From the NCBI RefSeq assembly GCF_028737255.1, contig NZ_JAQZAN010000002.1:186001-250000 (forward strand): DNA of 64,000 bases, written 5' to 3'. This document shows positions 1 through 8,465 of the stretch, piece after piece. The position numbers and the translations under genes are program-made. This stretch comes from Actinomycetospora straminea (GTDB lineage Bacteria; Actinomycetota; Actinomycetes; Mycobacteriales; Pseudonocardiaceae). The notes under the pieces are model-generated. The model was not told the DNA's origin. It made no database searches and worked only from the letters and a program-made list of their open reading frames with translations. Position 1 is the stretch's first letter. Every line of letters starts with the position of its first letter.

Positions 1-1592
1 AGGGCATCGCCTCGATGGCGCGGATCGAGGCCCTGGCCGCCGCGGTGCGCCGGCTGGGGGTGCTGGTCCCGATCAGCCAGCTGCGGATGCAGGTCGGGAT
101 GCGGCTGCTCAACGGCTCCACGGCCGGCATGACCGACGAGGCCATCGCCGCACTCCTGGCCGCCGAGTACCACGCCACCGGCAGCCCCGAGGGCGCACCG
201 GACGACGGTCCGGGCGAGCAGGGCCCCGTCGACCCGCGCTCTGCGCCCGACGACTCGGACGGTCCCGACGACGAGGGATCGGACGGCACGGACGGCGAGC
301 CCGACGAGGGCCCCGACGACGGCAGCCCCGGCGGCGGTCCGGGGAGCGACGAGCCGGACGACGCGCCGCTCGACGGCCCCGGCGGCGGAGGCGACGCCGG
401 TGACGACCAGCCCTCGGGTGCCACGGATGACGACTATCGCGGCCACAGCACCTCGGACGCCCTGTCCGACGGGGCTTCGCCGACGTTGTCCCCGCCCCGC
501 TCGTCCGCCGACCACAACGCCCTCGCACTCGCTAGCGCACCAGACCGGCCCGAGGACAACGAGTCGCCCGGGTCGGGGCCGCCGGAGTCGCGCGCGGGGC
601 AAGTCCGCCAGGGCACCGTCGAGGTGCGGCTGCGGCTGACCACGGCGCTGGGCCTCGACCAGCACCCCGCCACCGTGCCCGGCTACGGCGCGATCACCGC
701 GCCCGTGGCCCGCGAGCTGGTCGCCCGCCACCACGACGGCGAATGGCGTGTGGTGCTCACCGATCCCGACGGGCACCTCCAGCACGTGCTGCTCGCCCGC
801 CGGCGACCATCCCGCCCCCGCGGCCGGGACCGGGCGCGGGGGCGGGCACCGGGCGCGACCCGGACAGGCGCGATCGTCGAGATCCAGGTCCCGACGGCGG
901 TGCTCGCCGCCCTGGAACCCGACGATCACGGCGACTGGGCGCCCCTGCTCCACGAGCTCCGGCAACGGCTCCGAGACCTGGTGGCGCACGGTCACCTCGG
1001 GCGCCCACCCGACGCCGACTCCGGCCCCGACCAGTGGGTCCGGCGTCGACCCGGCGCCGAGGCCGAACGCTGGGTCCGGGTCCGCGACCGGCACTGCGTC
1101 GCTCCGGCCTGCCGCCAGCACGCGCACCGGGCCGAGATCGACCACACCCGCGGCCACGCCTCCGGCGGCCCCACCGTGACCTGGAACCTCGGCGCCTGGT
1201 GCACCCACCACCACCGCCTCAAGCACCTGGGCGGCTGGCGCGTGCGGCAGCCCTCGCCCGGGTGGTTCGTCGTGCGCACCCGCGCCGGGGTCACCCACAC
1301 CACCCGACCACCGCGGGTCCTCGAGCCCCTCCCGGGACCACGGCCCGCCGTCGAGCCCCGACCCCTGCCCGACGACGGCTGGCACGACGAGGCCCAGACC
1401 CAAGACGCCGAGCCCGGTCAGATGCCCGACGACGGCTCGCTCGGCCTGGCCCGACAGGACGACGCCCAGCCTCACGACGCCCTCGACCTCGAGCAGCAGC
1501 CGAGCACGCCCGCGCCCTCCGCGCGCCCGGCACCGACGTCCCCGAAGACCACGCCCGTCCCCGACCCCGACGACGACGCCCCGCCGTTCTAG
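1..1592 (+). CDS. HNH endonuclease, DUF222 family (5' end outside window)
   Basis: The reading frame is open from base 3 to a stop at 1592, and codons before the first ATG (15) already look like family sequence, so the N-terminal part of a DUF222/HNH protein is probably cut off. The end of the DUF222 region (IEALAAAVRRLG, LRMQVGMRLLNG) is followed by a long Asp/Pro/Gly-rich linker at about residues 60-190. The C-terminal HNH nuclease motif has paired Cys (RDRHCVAPAC), EIDHTRGHASGG, a conserved Asn (WNLGAWC) and HHHRLKH, near residues 355-410 counted from base 15. Such proteins are abundant in Actinobacteria, often in many copies, with no settled function. The acidic linker and acidic C-terminal tail are unusually long. 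No inverted repeats or partner genes are visible. Confidence 0.85.
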   Translation, partial: GIASMARIEALAAAVRRLGVLVPISQLRMQVGMRLLNGSTAGMTDEAIAALLAAEYHATGSPEGAPDDGPGEQGPVDPRSAPDDSDGPDDEGSDGTDGEPDEGPDDGSPGGGPGSDEPDDAPLDGPGGGGDAGDDQPSGATDDDYRGHSTSDALSDGASPTLSPPRSSADHNALALASAPDRPEDNESPGSGPPESRAGQVRQGTVEVRLRLTTALGLDQHPATVPGYGAITAPVARELVARHHDGEWRVVLTDPDGHLQHVLLARRRPSRPRGRDRARGRAPGATRTGAIVEIQVPTAVLAALEPDDHGDWAPLLHELRQRLRDLVAHGHLGRPPDADSGPDQWVRRRPGAEAERWVRVRDRHCVAPACRQHAHRAEIDHTRGHASGGPTVTWNLGAWCTHHHRLKHLGGWRVRQPSPGWFVVRTRAGVTHTTRPPRVLEPLPGPRPAVEPRPLPDDGWHDEAQTQDAEPGQMPDDGSLGLARQDDAQPHDALDLEQQPSTPAPSARPAPTSPKTTPVPDPDDDAPPF

Positions 1593-1632
1593 GCAGGAGG
1601 GTTCCGGGCAGGAAGGTCAGGGCAGGAGCCCC

Positions 1633-4398
1633 CTACCGGTCCCCGTCCTCCATGGGCGGCGGGATGTCCGAGTCCGGGTCGGCCGCGGGCGCCGGGGCCG
1701 GCTCGCCGCGCAGGGAGGCGAGGAGGTCGGGCAGCTCGTCGGGCTTGAACAGCACGTCCCGGGCCTTCGACCCCTCGGACGGGCCGACCACGCCGCGCGT
1801 CTCGAGCAGGTCCATGAGCCGTCCCGCCTTGGCGAACCCGACCCGCAGCTTGCGCTGCAGCATCGACGTCGACCCGAACTGGCTGGTGACGATGAGCTCG
1901 GCCGCCGCGACGACCAGCTCGAGGTCGTCGCCGATGTCGGGGTCGATCTCCTTCTTCTCGCCCGCGGCCTCGGTGGTGACGCCCTCGGTGTAGTCGGGGT
2001 CGGCCTGCTCCTTGCAGTGGTCGACCACCGCGGCGATCTCGTCGTCCCCGATGAACGCGCCCTGCAGGCGGTTCGTCTTCCCCGCCCCCATGGGCAGGAA
2101 GAGCGCGTCGCCCATGCCGATGAGCTTCTCGGCGCCGGGCTGGTCGAGGATGACCCGCGAGTCCGTCAGCGACGACGTCGCGAACGCCAGCCGTGACGGC
2201 ACGTTCGTCTTGATCAGGCCGGTGACGACGTCGACGGACGGCCGCTGCGTCGCGAGCACGAGGTGGATGCCGGCCGCGCGGGCCTTCTGCGTGATCCGGA
2301 CGATCGCGTCCTCCACGTCGCGGGGCGCGGTCATCATGAGGTCGGCGAGCTCGTCGACGATGGCGAGGATGTACGGGTAGGGCCGGTAGACGCGCTCGCT
2401 GCCCAGCGGTGCCTGGATCTCCCCGGAGCGCACCTTGCGGTTGAAGTCGTCGATGTGCCGCACGCGGTTGGCCTGCATGTCCGCGTAACGCTGCTCCATT
2501 TCCTCGACCAGCCACTGCAGCGCGGTGGCCGCCTTCTTCGGCGAGGTGATGATCGGCGTGATGAGGTGCGGGATGCCCTCGTAGGGCGTCAGCTCGACCA
2601 TCTTCGGGTCGATGAGGATCATCCGGACCTCGTCCGGCGTGGCCCGCGTCAGCAGCGAGACCAGCATCGAGTTGACGAAGCTCGACTTGCCGGAGCCCGT
2701 GGAGCCCGCGACCAGCAGGTGCGGCATCTTCGCGAGGTTGGCCGTCACCATCCGGCCCTCGATGTCCTTGCCGAGGCCGATGACCATCGGGTGGGTCTCG
2801 GCCCGCGCCGTCGACGAGTTCAGGACGTCGGCGAGCCGGACCATCTCGCGGTCGGTGTTGGGCACCTCGATGCCCACCGCCGACTTGCCCGGGATCGGCG
2901 CGAGCAGCAGCACCCGGTCGGTCGCCGCCGCGTAGGCCAGGTTGCGGTGCAGCGCGGTGATCTTCTCGACCTTCACCCCGTGACCGAGCTCGACCTCGTA
3001 GCGGGTGACCGTGGGGCCCCGGGTGAAGCCGGTGACCTCGGCGTCCACCTTGAACTGCTCGAGCACGCCGGTGATCGCGTCGATCATCGCGTCGTTCGCG
3101 GCGCTGCGGGCCTTGGGCGGCTCGCCGGCGGTGAGGAGGTCGGTCGGCGGGAGGTGGTAGTCGCTGTCGGGGTCCGCGCGGTGGGAGCTGAACGACGTCG
3201 CGGCCTGCGGATCGACCTCGGTCTCGGCCGGCGCCGTCGTGTCGGGCACGGCGGACGAGGCGGCCGCCGAGACCGCCGAGGCCGCGACGGCCCCGGTCGC
3301 CGCCGCCGGCGCGGCCCCGGATCCCGCACGCTTCGACGAGCGCCCGCGTCCGCCCGCCGCCGGTCCCGCCTCGGCCGTCGGCAGGCCCTCGGGCGGCGTG
3401 GTCAGGTCGGGCACGGACGACGCCCGGTCGCGGTGCCGGGCCGGGTGGGCGGCCGCGTCACCGGAGCCGTCGGCACCCTCGCCGCCCTCGGCCCCGTCGA
3501 CCCCCTCGCCCGATCCCTCGCCGCGCCGCCCGCGACGCCGGATGCGTGTGGTGGGCGCGGTGCCGTCGTCCTCGACGGGTTCGCCGTCGACGTCGACGTC
3601 CTCGGGGCCGCCCCACTCGTCGTCGGGGTACTCGCCGGTGACGAGCGCGCGCAGGCGCTCCCCGACCTCGCGCACCGGCGTGCCGGTGAGCACGAGCAGG
3701 CCGTAGAACCCGACCAGCACGAGCACGACGCCGGCGAGCCACACCGTCACCCCGCGGGCGAGCGGATCGGCGACCACCGCACCGATCACCCCGCCCCCCG
3801 AGCGGCGGCCGTCGAGGTCGGCGGGCGCCCCCGCCACGAGGTGCCAGACGGCGAGGACCGCGATGCCCAGCAGCAGGGCGCCGACGACGGTGCGCGGGCG
3901 GGTCTCGGGGACCGGGTCGGTGCGCAGCAGCACCACCGCGACGAAGAGCAGCACCAGGGGCAGCACGAGCGCGGCGGCGCCGATGACCGTCCGCAGCCCG
4001 ATGTCCAGGCCGGCACCCACGGGGCCACCCGCCCGCCACCACACGCCGGCGGCGGTCAGGACCGCGAGCACGACGAGCGCCAGCGCCACCCCGTCGCGGC
4101 GGTGCGCGGCGTCGACGTCCCGGGCGCGCCCGAGCGTGCGGACCAGCGACCCGAGTCCGCGCGCGGTCAGCACCCACCCGCCGCGCAACGCGCGCACGAT
4201 CGGCCCGGGTCCCGAGCGGCGGGCGGGCGCGCGGCCCTTGCCGGCCGGGCGCTTCGTCCCGCCCCGTGCCGGGCGCTTCTGCTGCGGCGAGCGCGTGGTG
4301 GCGTCCGGACCGTCACCGCGGCGGCGCGGCGTCCGCCCACCCGTGATCGGGCGGCTGCGGGTCGCGCGCTTCTCTGGTGTGTCGGTCCGCCCGGCCAT
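1633..4398 (-). CDS. ftsK: DNA translocase FtsK
   Basis: This is the septal DNA translocase that pumps chromosome termini through the closing septum. The predicted protein has 921 residues. A basic N-terminal tail is followed by four membrane helices (about 104-124, 134-158, 170-190 and 216-238), then an acidic/Ala-rich linker to about 420. The RecA-like motor has Walker A GSTGSGKS at 565-572 and a Walker B region around LIDPKMVEL. The C-terminal winged-helix gamma domain ([20 protein letters not shown]) reads KOPS sites. The start ATG at 4398 begins MAGRTDTP; the open frame continues upstream, but that part has non-coding composition. The gene converges with the HNH gene. In mycobacteria ftsK lies close to RNase J and thyX; here about 12 kb of other genes separate them. 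Confidence 0.95.
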   Translation of the reverse strand: MAGRTDTPEKRATRSRPITGGRTPRRRGDGPDATTRSPQQKRPARGGTKRPAGKGRAPARRSGPGPIVRALRGGWVLTARGLGSLVRTLGRARDVDAAHRRDGVALALVVLAVLTAAGVWWRAGGPVGAGLDIGLRTVIGAAALVLPLVLLFVAVVLLRTDPVPETRPRTVVGALLLGIAVLAVWHLVAGAPADLDGRRSGGGVIGAVVADPLARGVTVWLAGVVLVLVGFYGLLVLTGTPVREVGERLRALVTGEYPDDEWGGPEDVDVDGEPVEDDGTAPTTRIRRRGRRGEGSGEGVDGAEGGEGADGSGDAAAHPARHRDRASSVPDLTTPPEGLPTAEAGPAAGGRGRSSKRAGSGAAPAAATGAVAASAVSAAASSAVPDTTAPAETEVDPQAATSFSSHRADPDSDYHLPPTDLLTAGEPPKARSAANDAMIDAITGVLEQFKVDAEVTGFTRGPTVTRYEVELGHGVKVEKITALHRNLAYAAATDRVLLLAPIPGKSAVGIEVPNTDREMVRLADVLNSSTARAETHPMVIGLGKDIEGRMVTANLAKMPHLLVAGSTGSGKSSFVNSMLVSLLTRATPDEVRMILIDPKMVELTPYEGIPHLITPIITSPKKAATALQWLVEEMEQRYADMQANRVRHIDDFNRKVRSGEIQAPLGSERVYRPYPYILAIVDELADLMMTAPRDVEDAIVRITQKARAAGIHLVLATQRPSVDVVTGLIKTNVPSRLAFATSSLTDSRVILDQPGAEKLIGMGDALFLPMGAGKTNRLQGAFIGDDEIAAVVDHCKEQADPDYTEGVTTEAAGEKKEIDPDIGDDLELVVAAAELIVTSQFGSTSMLQRKLRVGFAKAGRLMDLLETRGVVGPSEGSKARDVLFKPDELPDLLASLRGEPAPAPAADPDSDIPPPMEDGDR

Positions 4399-4460
4399 GG
4401 CGCCACGGTAGCCCGCGGGCACCACGAGCCCCGGTAGCCACACGCGTCCCGGAGGGTGAG

Positions 4461-5237
4461 CTAGCGATCTCCCCGCGCGGCGCCACCGCGCCGCGACGAG
4501 ACCTCCTCCCGCCACACGGCGGTCTTCGTGCAGTACTCCGGCGCGACGACCACGGCCCGCTCCTCGAGCAGCTGCTCGAACCCCGCGGCGGTGGCCGGGA
4601 CGTCGCGCGGGCAGCAGCGGGTGGACAGCTCCACCAGCTCGCGGCCGCTGGGGAAGCGGAAGTGCTCCAGGTCGACCCGCGGCAGGCCCAGGGCCGCCGC
4701 CGTGACCTTGACGCGCCGGACCACCAGCGGCCCGTGCACCTCGAGCTCGCTGAGCCGGGCGTCGTCGACCGCCTCGGCCCCGCCCCCGCAGGCCCACGCG
4801 CACTGGGTCGCCGAGAGCAGGTCACGGGCCTTCGCCGACCCGGCGATGACGGCAGCGGCCAGGGCGGCGTCGATGTCGCGGCGCACCTCGATGTCCTGCC
4901 ACACGCCCTCGGGCACCACGTCGTACTCGACGCGCGCGCCCTTCGGCACCGCCCGCTCGCGATCCGAGCCCCGGCGGCGTGCCGACACCGCGAGGTCGAA
5001 GCGCCCCCGGGCGCGCCGGCGCAGGCGGATCTCCACGCCGGCGCGGAGCAGGTCCAGCGCGGCGGTGTCGAGCAGGTAGGTCTGCCGGACGCTCCAGGTG
5101 GGCCCGTGGCGTCCGGTGAGGGCCTCGGCGGCGGCCCCGGCCGGTGGCACGAGCAGCGTCTTGAGCTCGACGCTGTCCGCGTGAGCTCCGTGTGTGGCGA
5201 GCCACGCGAGCGCCTCGGCCGATCCGAACCTGCCCAC
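4461..5237 (-). CDS. CYTH-like domain protein, function unknown
   Basis: A 258-residue protein that looks distantly like the CYTH/triphosphate tunnel family. It has an N-terminal VELKTLL stretch resembling the ExExK motif, then a TYLLDT...EIRLRRR segment with clustered basic residues, followed by alternating charged strands such as VEYDVVPEG and [16 protein letters not shown] proteins bind triphosphorylated substrates, but the match is too weak to name a substrate. The GTG at 5237 is chosen because GGGGAGG lies 8 bases upstream; a GTG at 5285 would add 16 residues. The gene sits alone between ftsK and the PQQ island and is transcribed away from the island. Confidence 0.5.
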   Translation of the reverse strand: MGRFGSAEALAWLATHGAHADSVELKTLLVPPAGAAAEALTGRHGPTWSVRQTYLLDTAALDLLRAGVEIRLRRRARGRFDLAVSARRRGSDRERAVPKGARVEYDVVPEGVWQDIEVRRDIDAALAAAVIAGSAKARDLLSATQCAWACGGGAEAVDDARLSELEVHGPLVVRRVKVTAAALGLPRVDLEHFRFPSGRELVELSTRCCPRDVPATAAGFEQLLEERAVVVAPEYCTKTAVWREEVSSRRGGAARGDR

Positions 5238-5818
5238 CCGGTCGACCTCCCCTCGGATGTCACCACCTCCCGCCGGCGTCGACACCCGTCGGCGACCCTA
5301 ACCGCGGCGGAGTGATGCAGCCCACCGCCGCGGGCCGAACCTGACCGTACGGACAGGGTCGACCCCCTCCCGCTCCCGGACCGCCCCGCGCCCGACACGA
5401 TCGGACGAGTGAGCCACTCAGCGTAGTCCGCCCAGCACAAACGCGGGATGGCACACAGCCGAGCACGATCCGCACCCGAAAGACCCCGGACGACCCTTGC
5501 CGACGTCGGGTCGGCTCCCTACTGTCGCCTGTGGCTCAGCACACACCGCTCGGCAGCCGGGACCAACCGGCCGCCGCCGAAAGCCGTGTGTCCTGCCGCC
5601 CAGTGGTCGACATCGTCGGCCGGACGGTCGACTGACCGGCGGCAGCCAGGGCTCCTCCCACGCGCTTCCCCGCCGGCCGGCGCCGTCCCGTGCCCGCCGG
5701 TGCGCCACGCCCGAGCGACGCCCCGCGCCATCGGCACGGGGGTCGGCCCGGCGGAGACGGGCTCCGAGGTGGCACCGCCGCCACGGGCAGGAAGGACATC
5801 CATGAGGAGGTACGTCGG
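5238..5818. other. 581-base intergenic region upstream of the PQQ operon
   Basis: No convincing protein gene is seen here. The region separates divergent genes and carries a probable promoter (5497-5525) that would give a leader of nearly 290 bases before the first PQQ-associated gene. It also holds several short G+C-rich inverted repeats, and a six-codon open frame ends on the start of the next gene (5802-5822). The long leader could hold regulatory RNA, but I recognise no known riboswitch class. Confidence 0.5.
5497..5525 (+). promoter_or_regulatory. Probable sigma-70-type promoter of the PQQ-associated operon
   Basis: TTGCCG (5497-5502) and TACTGT (5520-5525) are separated by 17 bases, close to the actinobacterial housekeeping consensus. 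The predicted transcript starts near 5532 and reads into the cupredoxin-like gene and the PQQ dehydrogenase. This is a sequence match only, with no expression evidence. Confidence 0.4.
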
Positions 5819-5822
5819 ATGA
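5802..5822 (+). other. Six-codon upstream open frame overlapping the next start codon
   Basis: AGGAAGG (5789-5795) lies six bases before an ATG at 5802. The frame ATG-AGG-AGG-TAC-GTC-GGA-TGA overlaps the start codon of the next gene (5819) by ATGA. The two AGG arginine codons also form the ribosome binding site for the next gene. It could be a coupling leader peptide, or chance overlap around a strong Shine-Dalgarno sequence. Confidence 0.3.
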
Positions 5823-6277
5823 CGTCCACAGATCGATCGGACGAGCTGCACGCCGCCGGCCTGGACGGGCAGAACAGGACCGCGCTGGGCCGGCTCCTCG
5901 GCACCGGCAACGTCGGGCACGCCGAGGTCGGCGACGACGGGATCATGCGCGCCACGGTGCGCATCCCGGAGGACGAGCTGATCTTCGAGCCCTCGATCGT
6001 GGTCTTCCCGCAGGGCGGCGAGGTCGAGCTCACGCTCATCAACGACGACAAGAACACCCACTGCGCGGTGCTGCCCCACAACGGTGACCCCAAGATCATC
6101 TGGCTGGTCAACCACTCCAAGGGCACCGCCCGCCTCTCGCTGGGCGGCCCCGGCACCTACTACTACGGCTCCACGACCGGCAACGACGAGGGCCGCGGGC
6201 TCACGGCGGCGCTCGTGTTCGGCGGCGAGGTCCCCGACGACGCGAAGCAGGACCGTCCCCCGCAGCCGCGTCCGTAG
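5819..6277 (+). CDS. PQQ-associated cupredoxin-fold protein (MSMEG_3727-like)
   Basis: A 152-residue protein found next to PQQ alcohol dehydrogenases in actinobacteria. The core (EPSIVVFPQGGEVELTLIND, then GPGTYYYGSTTGNDEGRGL) has the strand pattern of cupredoxins. The C-terminal loop that normally supplies the Cys, His and Met copper ligands has no equivalents here; only H81 (NTHC) might correspond to a ligand. It is therefore unlikely to be an ordinary type I copper electron carrier. No signal peptide is visible. The start ATG at 5819 has GAGGAGG eight bases upstream. It lies 42 bases before the PQQ dehydrogenase, presumably in one transcript. A partner, chaperone or scaffold role for the dehydrogenase is inferred from position only. 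Confidence 0.75.
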   Translation: MTSTDRSDELHAAGLDGQNRTALGRLLGTGNVGHAEVGDDGIMRATVRIPEDELIFEPSIVVFPQGGEVELTLINDDKNTHCAVLPHNGDPKIIWLVNHSKGTARLSLGGPGTYYYGSTTGNDEGRGLTAALVFGGEVPDDAKQDRPPQPRP

Positions 6278-6319
6278 CCCCCAGGTGCGTAGAGACCGGA
6301 GAGACTCGAGAGGAAACCG

Positions 6320-8011
6320 ATGACCGACTACGTGGACGCCGGCGAGGCCGTCCCGCACCGCACGCTGTCCGCCACCAAGGGCCAGGCCCCGGCGACCAGC
6401 GACGTCAACTACGAGCGCATCCAGCAGGCCCGCAACGAGCCGGAGAACTGGCTCACCTACTACGGCGCCTACGACGCGCAGCGCTACAGCACGCTCGACC
6501 AGATCAACAAGGACAACGTCAAGCGCCTGACCCCGGCGTGGGTCTTCCAGGCCGGCATGAACGGCCTCCACTCCGGCGCGTCGACGTACTCGTTCGAGGC
6601 CTGCCCGCTGGTCGTCGAGGGCGTCATGTACGTGACCGGCCCCGACGGCAAGATCTGGGCGATCGACGCCGCCACCGGCGAGGAGCTGTGGCGCTACAAG
6701 CACGCCTCGCCGTACGACGTGTCGCTGTGCTGCGGCAACGTCAACCGCGGCTGCGCCGTGGGCCACGGCAAGGTGTACATGTACACCCTCAACGCCCACC
6801 TCATCTGCCTGGACGCGCAGACCGGCGAGCTGGTGTGGGACGTCGTCAACGGCGACGTGCGGGCCGGCGAGAGCGGCTCGGTCGCGCCGCTGATCGTCAA
6901 GGACATGGTCATCGTCGGCAGCGCCGGCGGCGAGTTCGGCCTCCGCGGCCACATGGACGCCTTCGACGCCCAGACCGGCGAGCGCCGCTGGCGCACCTAC
7001 ACGATCCCGAAGCCGGGCGAGCCCGGTTCGGAGACGTGGGGCGACGAGGCCGGCGAGGCGTGGCAGCGCGGCGGCGCGAACTGCTGGGTCACCCCGTCCT
7101 ACGACCCCGAGCTCGAGCTGCTGTTCCAGGGCACCGGCAACCCGGCGCCCGACTTCGACGGCGACGTGCGCCCGGGCGACAACCTCTACACCGACTCGAC
7201 CATCGCGGTCGACGTGAACACCGGCCAGATCCGCTGGCACTACCAGTTCACGCCCCACGACCTGTGGGACTACGACTCGACGATGGAGAACCTTCTCTTC
7301 GACGCGCCCGACGGCCGCAAGCTGCTCGCGCACGCCGACAAGAACGGCTACTTCTTCGTCCTCGACCGCACCAACGGCGAGCTGGTGCGCGTCTTCCCCT
7401 TCGTCGACCGCATCACCTGGGGCGAGATCACGCCGGACGGCAAGGTCACGCCGAAGGTGTACCCGGACGAGGAGGGTGTGCCCGTCCACTTCTGGCCCGG
7501 CCCGGCCGGCGGCAAGGAGTGGACGCACATGTCGTACAACCCGAACACCGGGTTGATCTACGTGCCCGTCCAGGAGGTCGGGGCGACGGCGACCCGCCGC
7601 CGCCGCGAGTTCCGCGAGAGCATCCCCTACTGGGGCGCCGGCGTGGCCGTCGACCTCGACGACTTCTACGGCTACGTCGCCGCGATCGACCCGCTCACGG
7701 GCGAGGAGAAGTGGCGCTGGAACAACGAGTACCCGATGTGCGCCTCGACGCTGAGCACGGCCGGCGGCCTGGTCTTCCAGGGCACGCCGACGGGCGAGCT
7801 CGTGGCGCTGGACGCGGACACCGGCGAGAAGCTGTACTCCTTCCAGTGCGGCAGCGGCCACCACTCGAGCCCGTCGACCTACTCGGTCAACGGGCGCCAG
7901 TACGTGGCCGTGCCGACCGGCTGGGGCGGCTGGGTCGAGGGCTTCCTGCCCGGCCTGCTCGGCGCCTCCGCCGGCGACGCGCTGTTCGTGTTCGCGCTGC
8001 CCGAGAGCTGA
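6320..8011 (+). CDS. PQQ-dependent alcohol dehydrogenase with lanthanide-type DYD signature
   Basis: A 563-residue eight-bladed beta-propeller quinoprotein of the methanol/ethanol dehydrogenase family, which oxidises primary alcohols to aldehydes using PQQ. Tryptophan-docking repeats (WAIDAATGEELW, FDAQTGERRW) recur through the chain. The adjacent-cysteine disulfide that caps PQQ is C137-C138. Metal ligands by family alignment are E205 (GGEFG), N274 (GTGNPAP) and the catalytic D317. A second Asp, D319 (WDYDS), sits where XoxF/ExaF-type enzymes carry the extra lanthanide ligand and calcium enzymes do not. The N-terminus (MTDYVDAGEA) shows no Sec or Tat signal, unlike classical periplasmic members. 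GAGAGGA precedes the ATG. pqqA follows 42 bases downstream. The substrate is not readable from sequence; methanol or ethanol is likely given the formaldehyde dehydrogenase nearby. Confidence 0.9.
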   Translation: MTDYVDAGEAVPHRTLSATKGQAPATSDVNYERIQQARNEPENWLTYYGAYDAQRYSTLDQINKDNVKRLTPAWVFQAGMNGLHSGASTYSFEACPLVVEGVMYVTGPDGKIWAIDAATGEELWRYKHASPYDVSLCCGNVNRGCAVGHGKVYMYTLNAHLICLDAQTGELVWDVVNGDVRAGESGSVAPLIVKDMVIVGSAGGEFGLRGHMDAFDAQTGERRWRTYTIPKPGEPGSETWGDEAGEAWQRGGANCWVTPSYDPELELLFQGTGNPAPDFDGDVRPGDNLYTDSTIAVDVNTGQIRWHYQFTPHDLWDYDSTMENLLFDAPDGRKLLAHADKNGYFFVLDRTNGELVRVFPFVDRITWGEITPDGKVTPKVYPDEEGVPVHFWPGPAGGKEWTHMSYNPNTGLIYVPVQEVGATATRRRREFRESIPYWGAGVAVDLDDFYGYVAAIDPLTGEEKWRWNNEYPMCASTLSTAGGLVFQGTPTGELVALDADTGEKLYSFQCGSGHHSSPSTYSVNGRQYVAVPTGWGGWVEGFLPGLLGASAGDALFVFALPES

Positions 8012-8053
8012 CCACCGCTCCCCCCGTGGAGCACTGATCGAGAGGAGATCGGT

Positions 8054-8143
8054 ATGGAGATGCACGTCTGGGAGACCCCGCAGTTCGAGGAGATCGGCGT
8101 CGCGCCCGAGGTGACGATGTACGTCGCCCAGATGGACGACTAG
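8054..8143 (+). CDS. pqqA: PqqA precursor peptide, copy 1
   Basis: A 29-codon gene for the ribosomal precursor of PQQ. The conserved Glu and Tyr that PqqE joins are E19 and Y23 in PEVTMYVAQ, with the family spacing of three residues between them. An AGAGGAGATCGGT ribosome binding site precedes the ATG. The C-terminal part is nearly identical to the second copy at 9303-9395, while the N-terminal ends differ (MEMHVWETP versus MESLSIWETP). The gene is followed by a 14-bp GCGA-loop hairpin, so it may be expressed in excess over the genes behind it. Confidence 0.9.
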   Translation: MEMHVWETPQFEEIGVAPEVTMYVAQMDD

Positions 8144-8157
8144 CGGACGGAACCACG

Positions 8158-8189
8158 AAGGGGCGCCGGAAGCGATTCCGGCGCCCCTT
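8158..8189 (+). terminator. Perfect hairpin after pqqA copy 1 (attenuator or processing signal)
   Basis: A 14-bp perfect stem (8158-8171 with 8176-8189) closes a GCGA tetraloop, a GNRA-type stable loop. Only TTC follows, not a T tract, so partial termination or protection of the short pqqA transcript from 3' decay is more likely than full termination. The arm GGGGCGCCGGA recurs after the second pqqA. Confidence 0.7.
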
Positions 8190-8236
8190 CGCGGTGTCCG
8201 GTGTCCGTCCGCGATCGGGGATCCGCAGGAGGTGTC

Positions 8237-8452
8237 ATGACGGTCGAGCAGACCGAGGCGAGGCCCGAGGCCAAGCGCTGGCTCTGCGAAATGTGCGGGT
8301 TCATCTATGATCCGGAGGAGGGTGATCCCGACAGCGGCATCCCGCCCGGGACGCCTTTCGAGGACATCCCGGACGACTGGATGTGTCCGATCTGCGGCGC
8401 CGAGAAGTCGGACTTCCGTGAGTTGGCCCCGGGCGAGTTCCCGGAGATGTGA
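8237..8452 (+). CDS. Rubredoxin
   Basis: A 71-residue one-iron electron carrier. The four iron-binding cysteines lie in two canonical knuckles, CEMCG and CPICG, with the family signatures [17 protein letters not shown] and [11 protein letters not shown]. The start ATG at 8237 has AGGAGG five bases upstream. The stop is followed 13 bases later by the R2lox-like gene, so the two are almost certainly cotranscribed. Rubredoxins commonly feed electrons to diiron proteins. By position, its partner here would be that neighbour or the PQQ dehydrogenase; neither is shown by sequence alone. Confidence 0.93.
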   Translation: MTVEQTEARPEAKRWLCEMCGFIYDPEEGDPDSGIPPGTPFEDIPDDWMCPICGAEKSDFRELAPGEFPEM

Positions 8453-8465
8453 GGTAGCAGCAAGA

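Noticed and set aside
1-1592. HNH/DUF222 gene as part of a mobile element
   Set aside because: No inverted repeats, integrase or duplicated target sites are visible. Members are widespread single genes in actinobacteria.
5595-5625. A segment on the minus strand resembling a piece of a cobalamin riboswitch
   Set aside because: Only a short box-like match was seen and the other conserved elements were not found.
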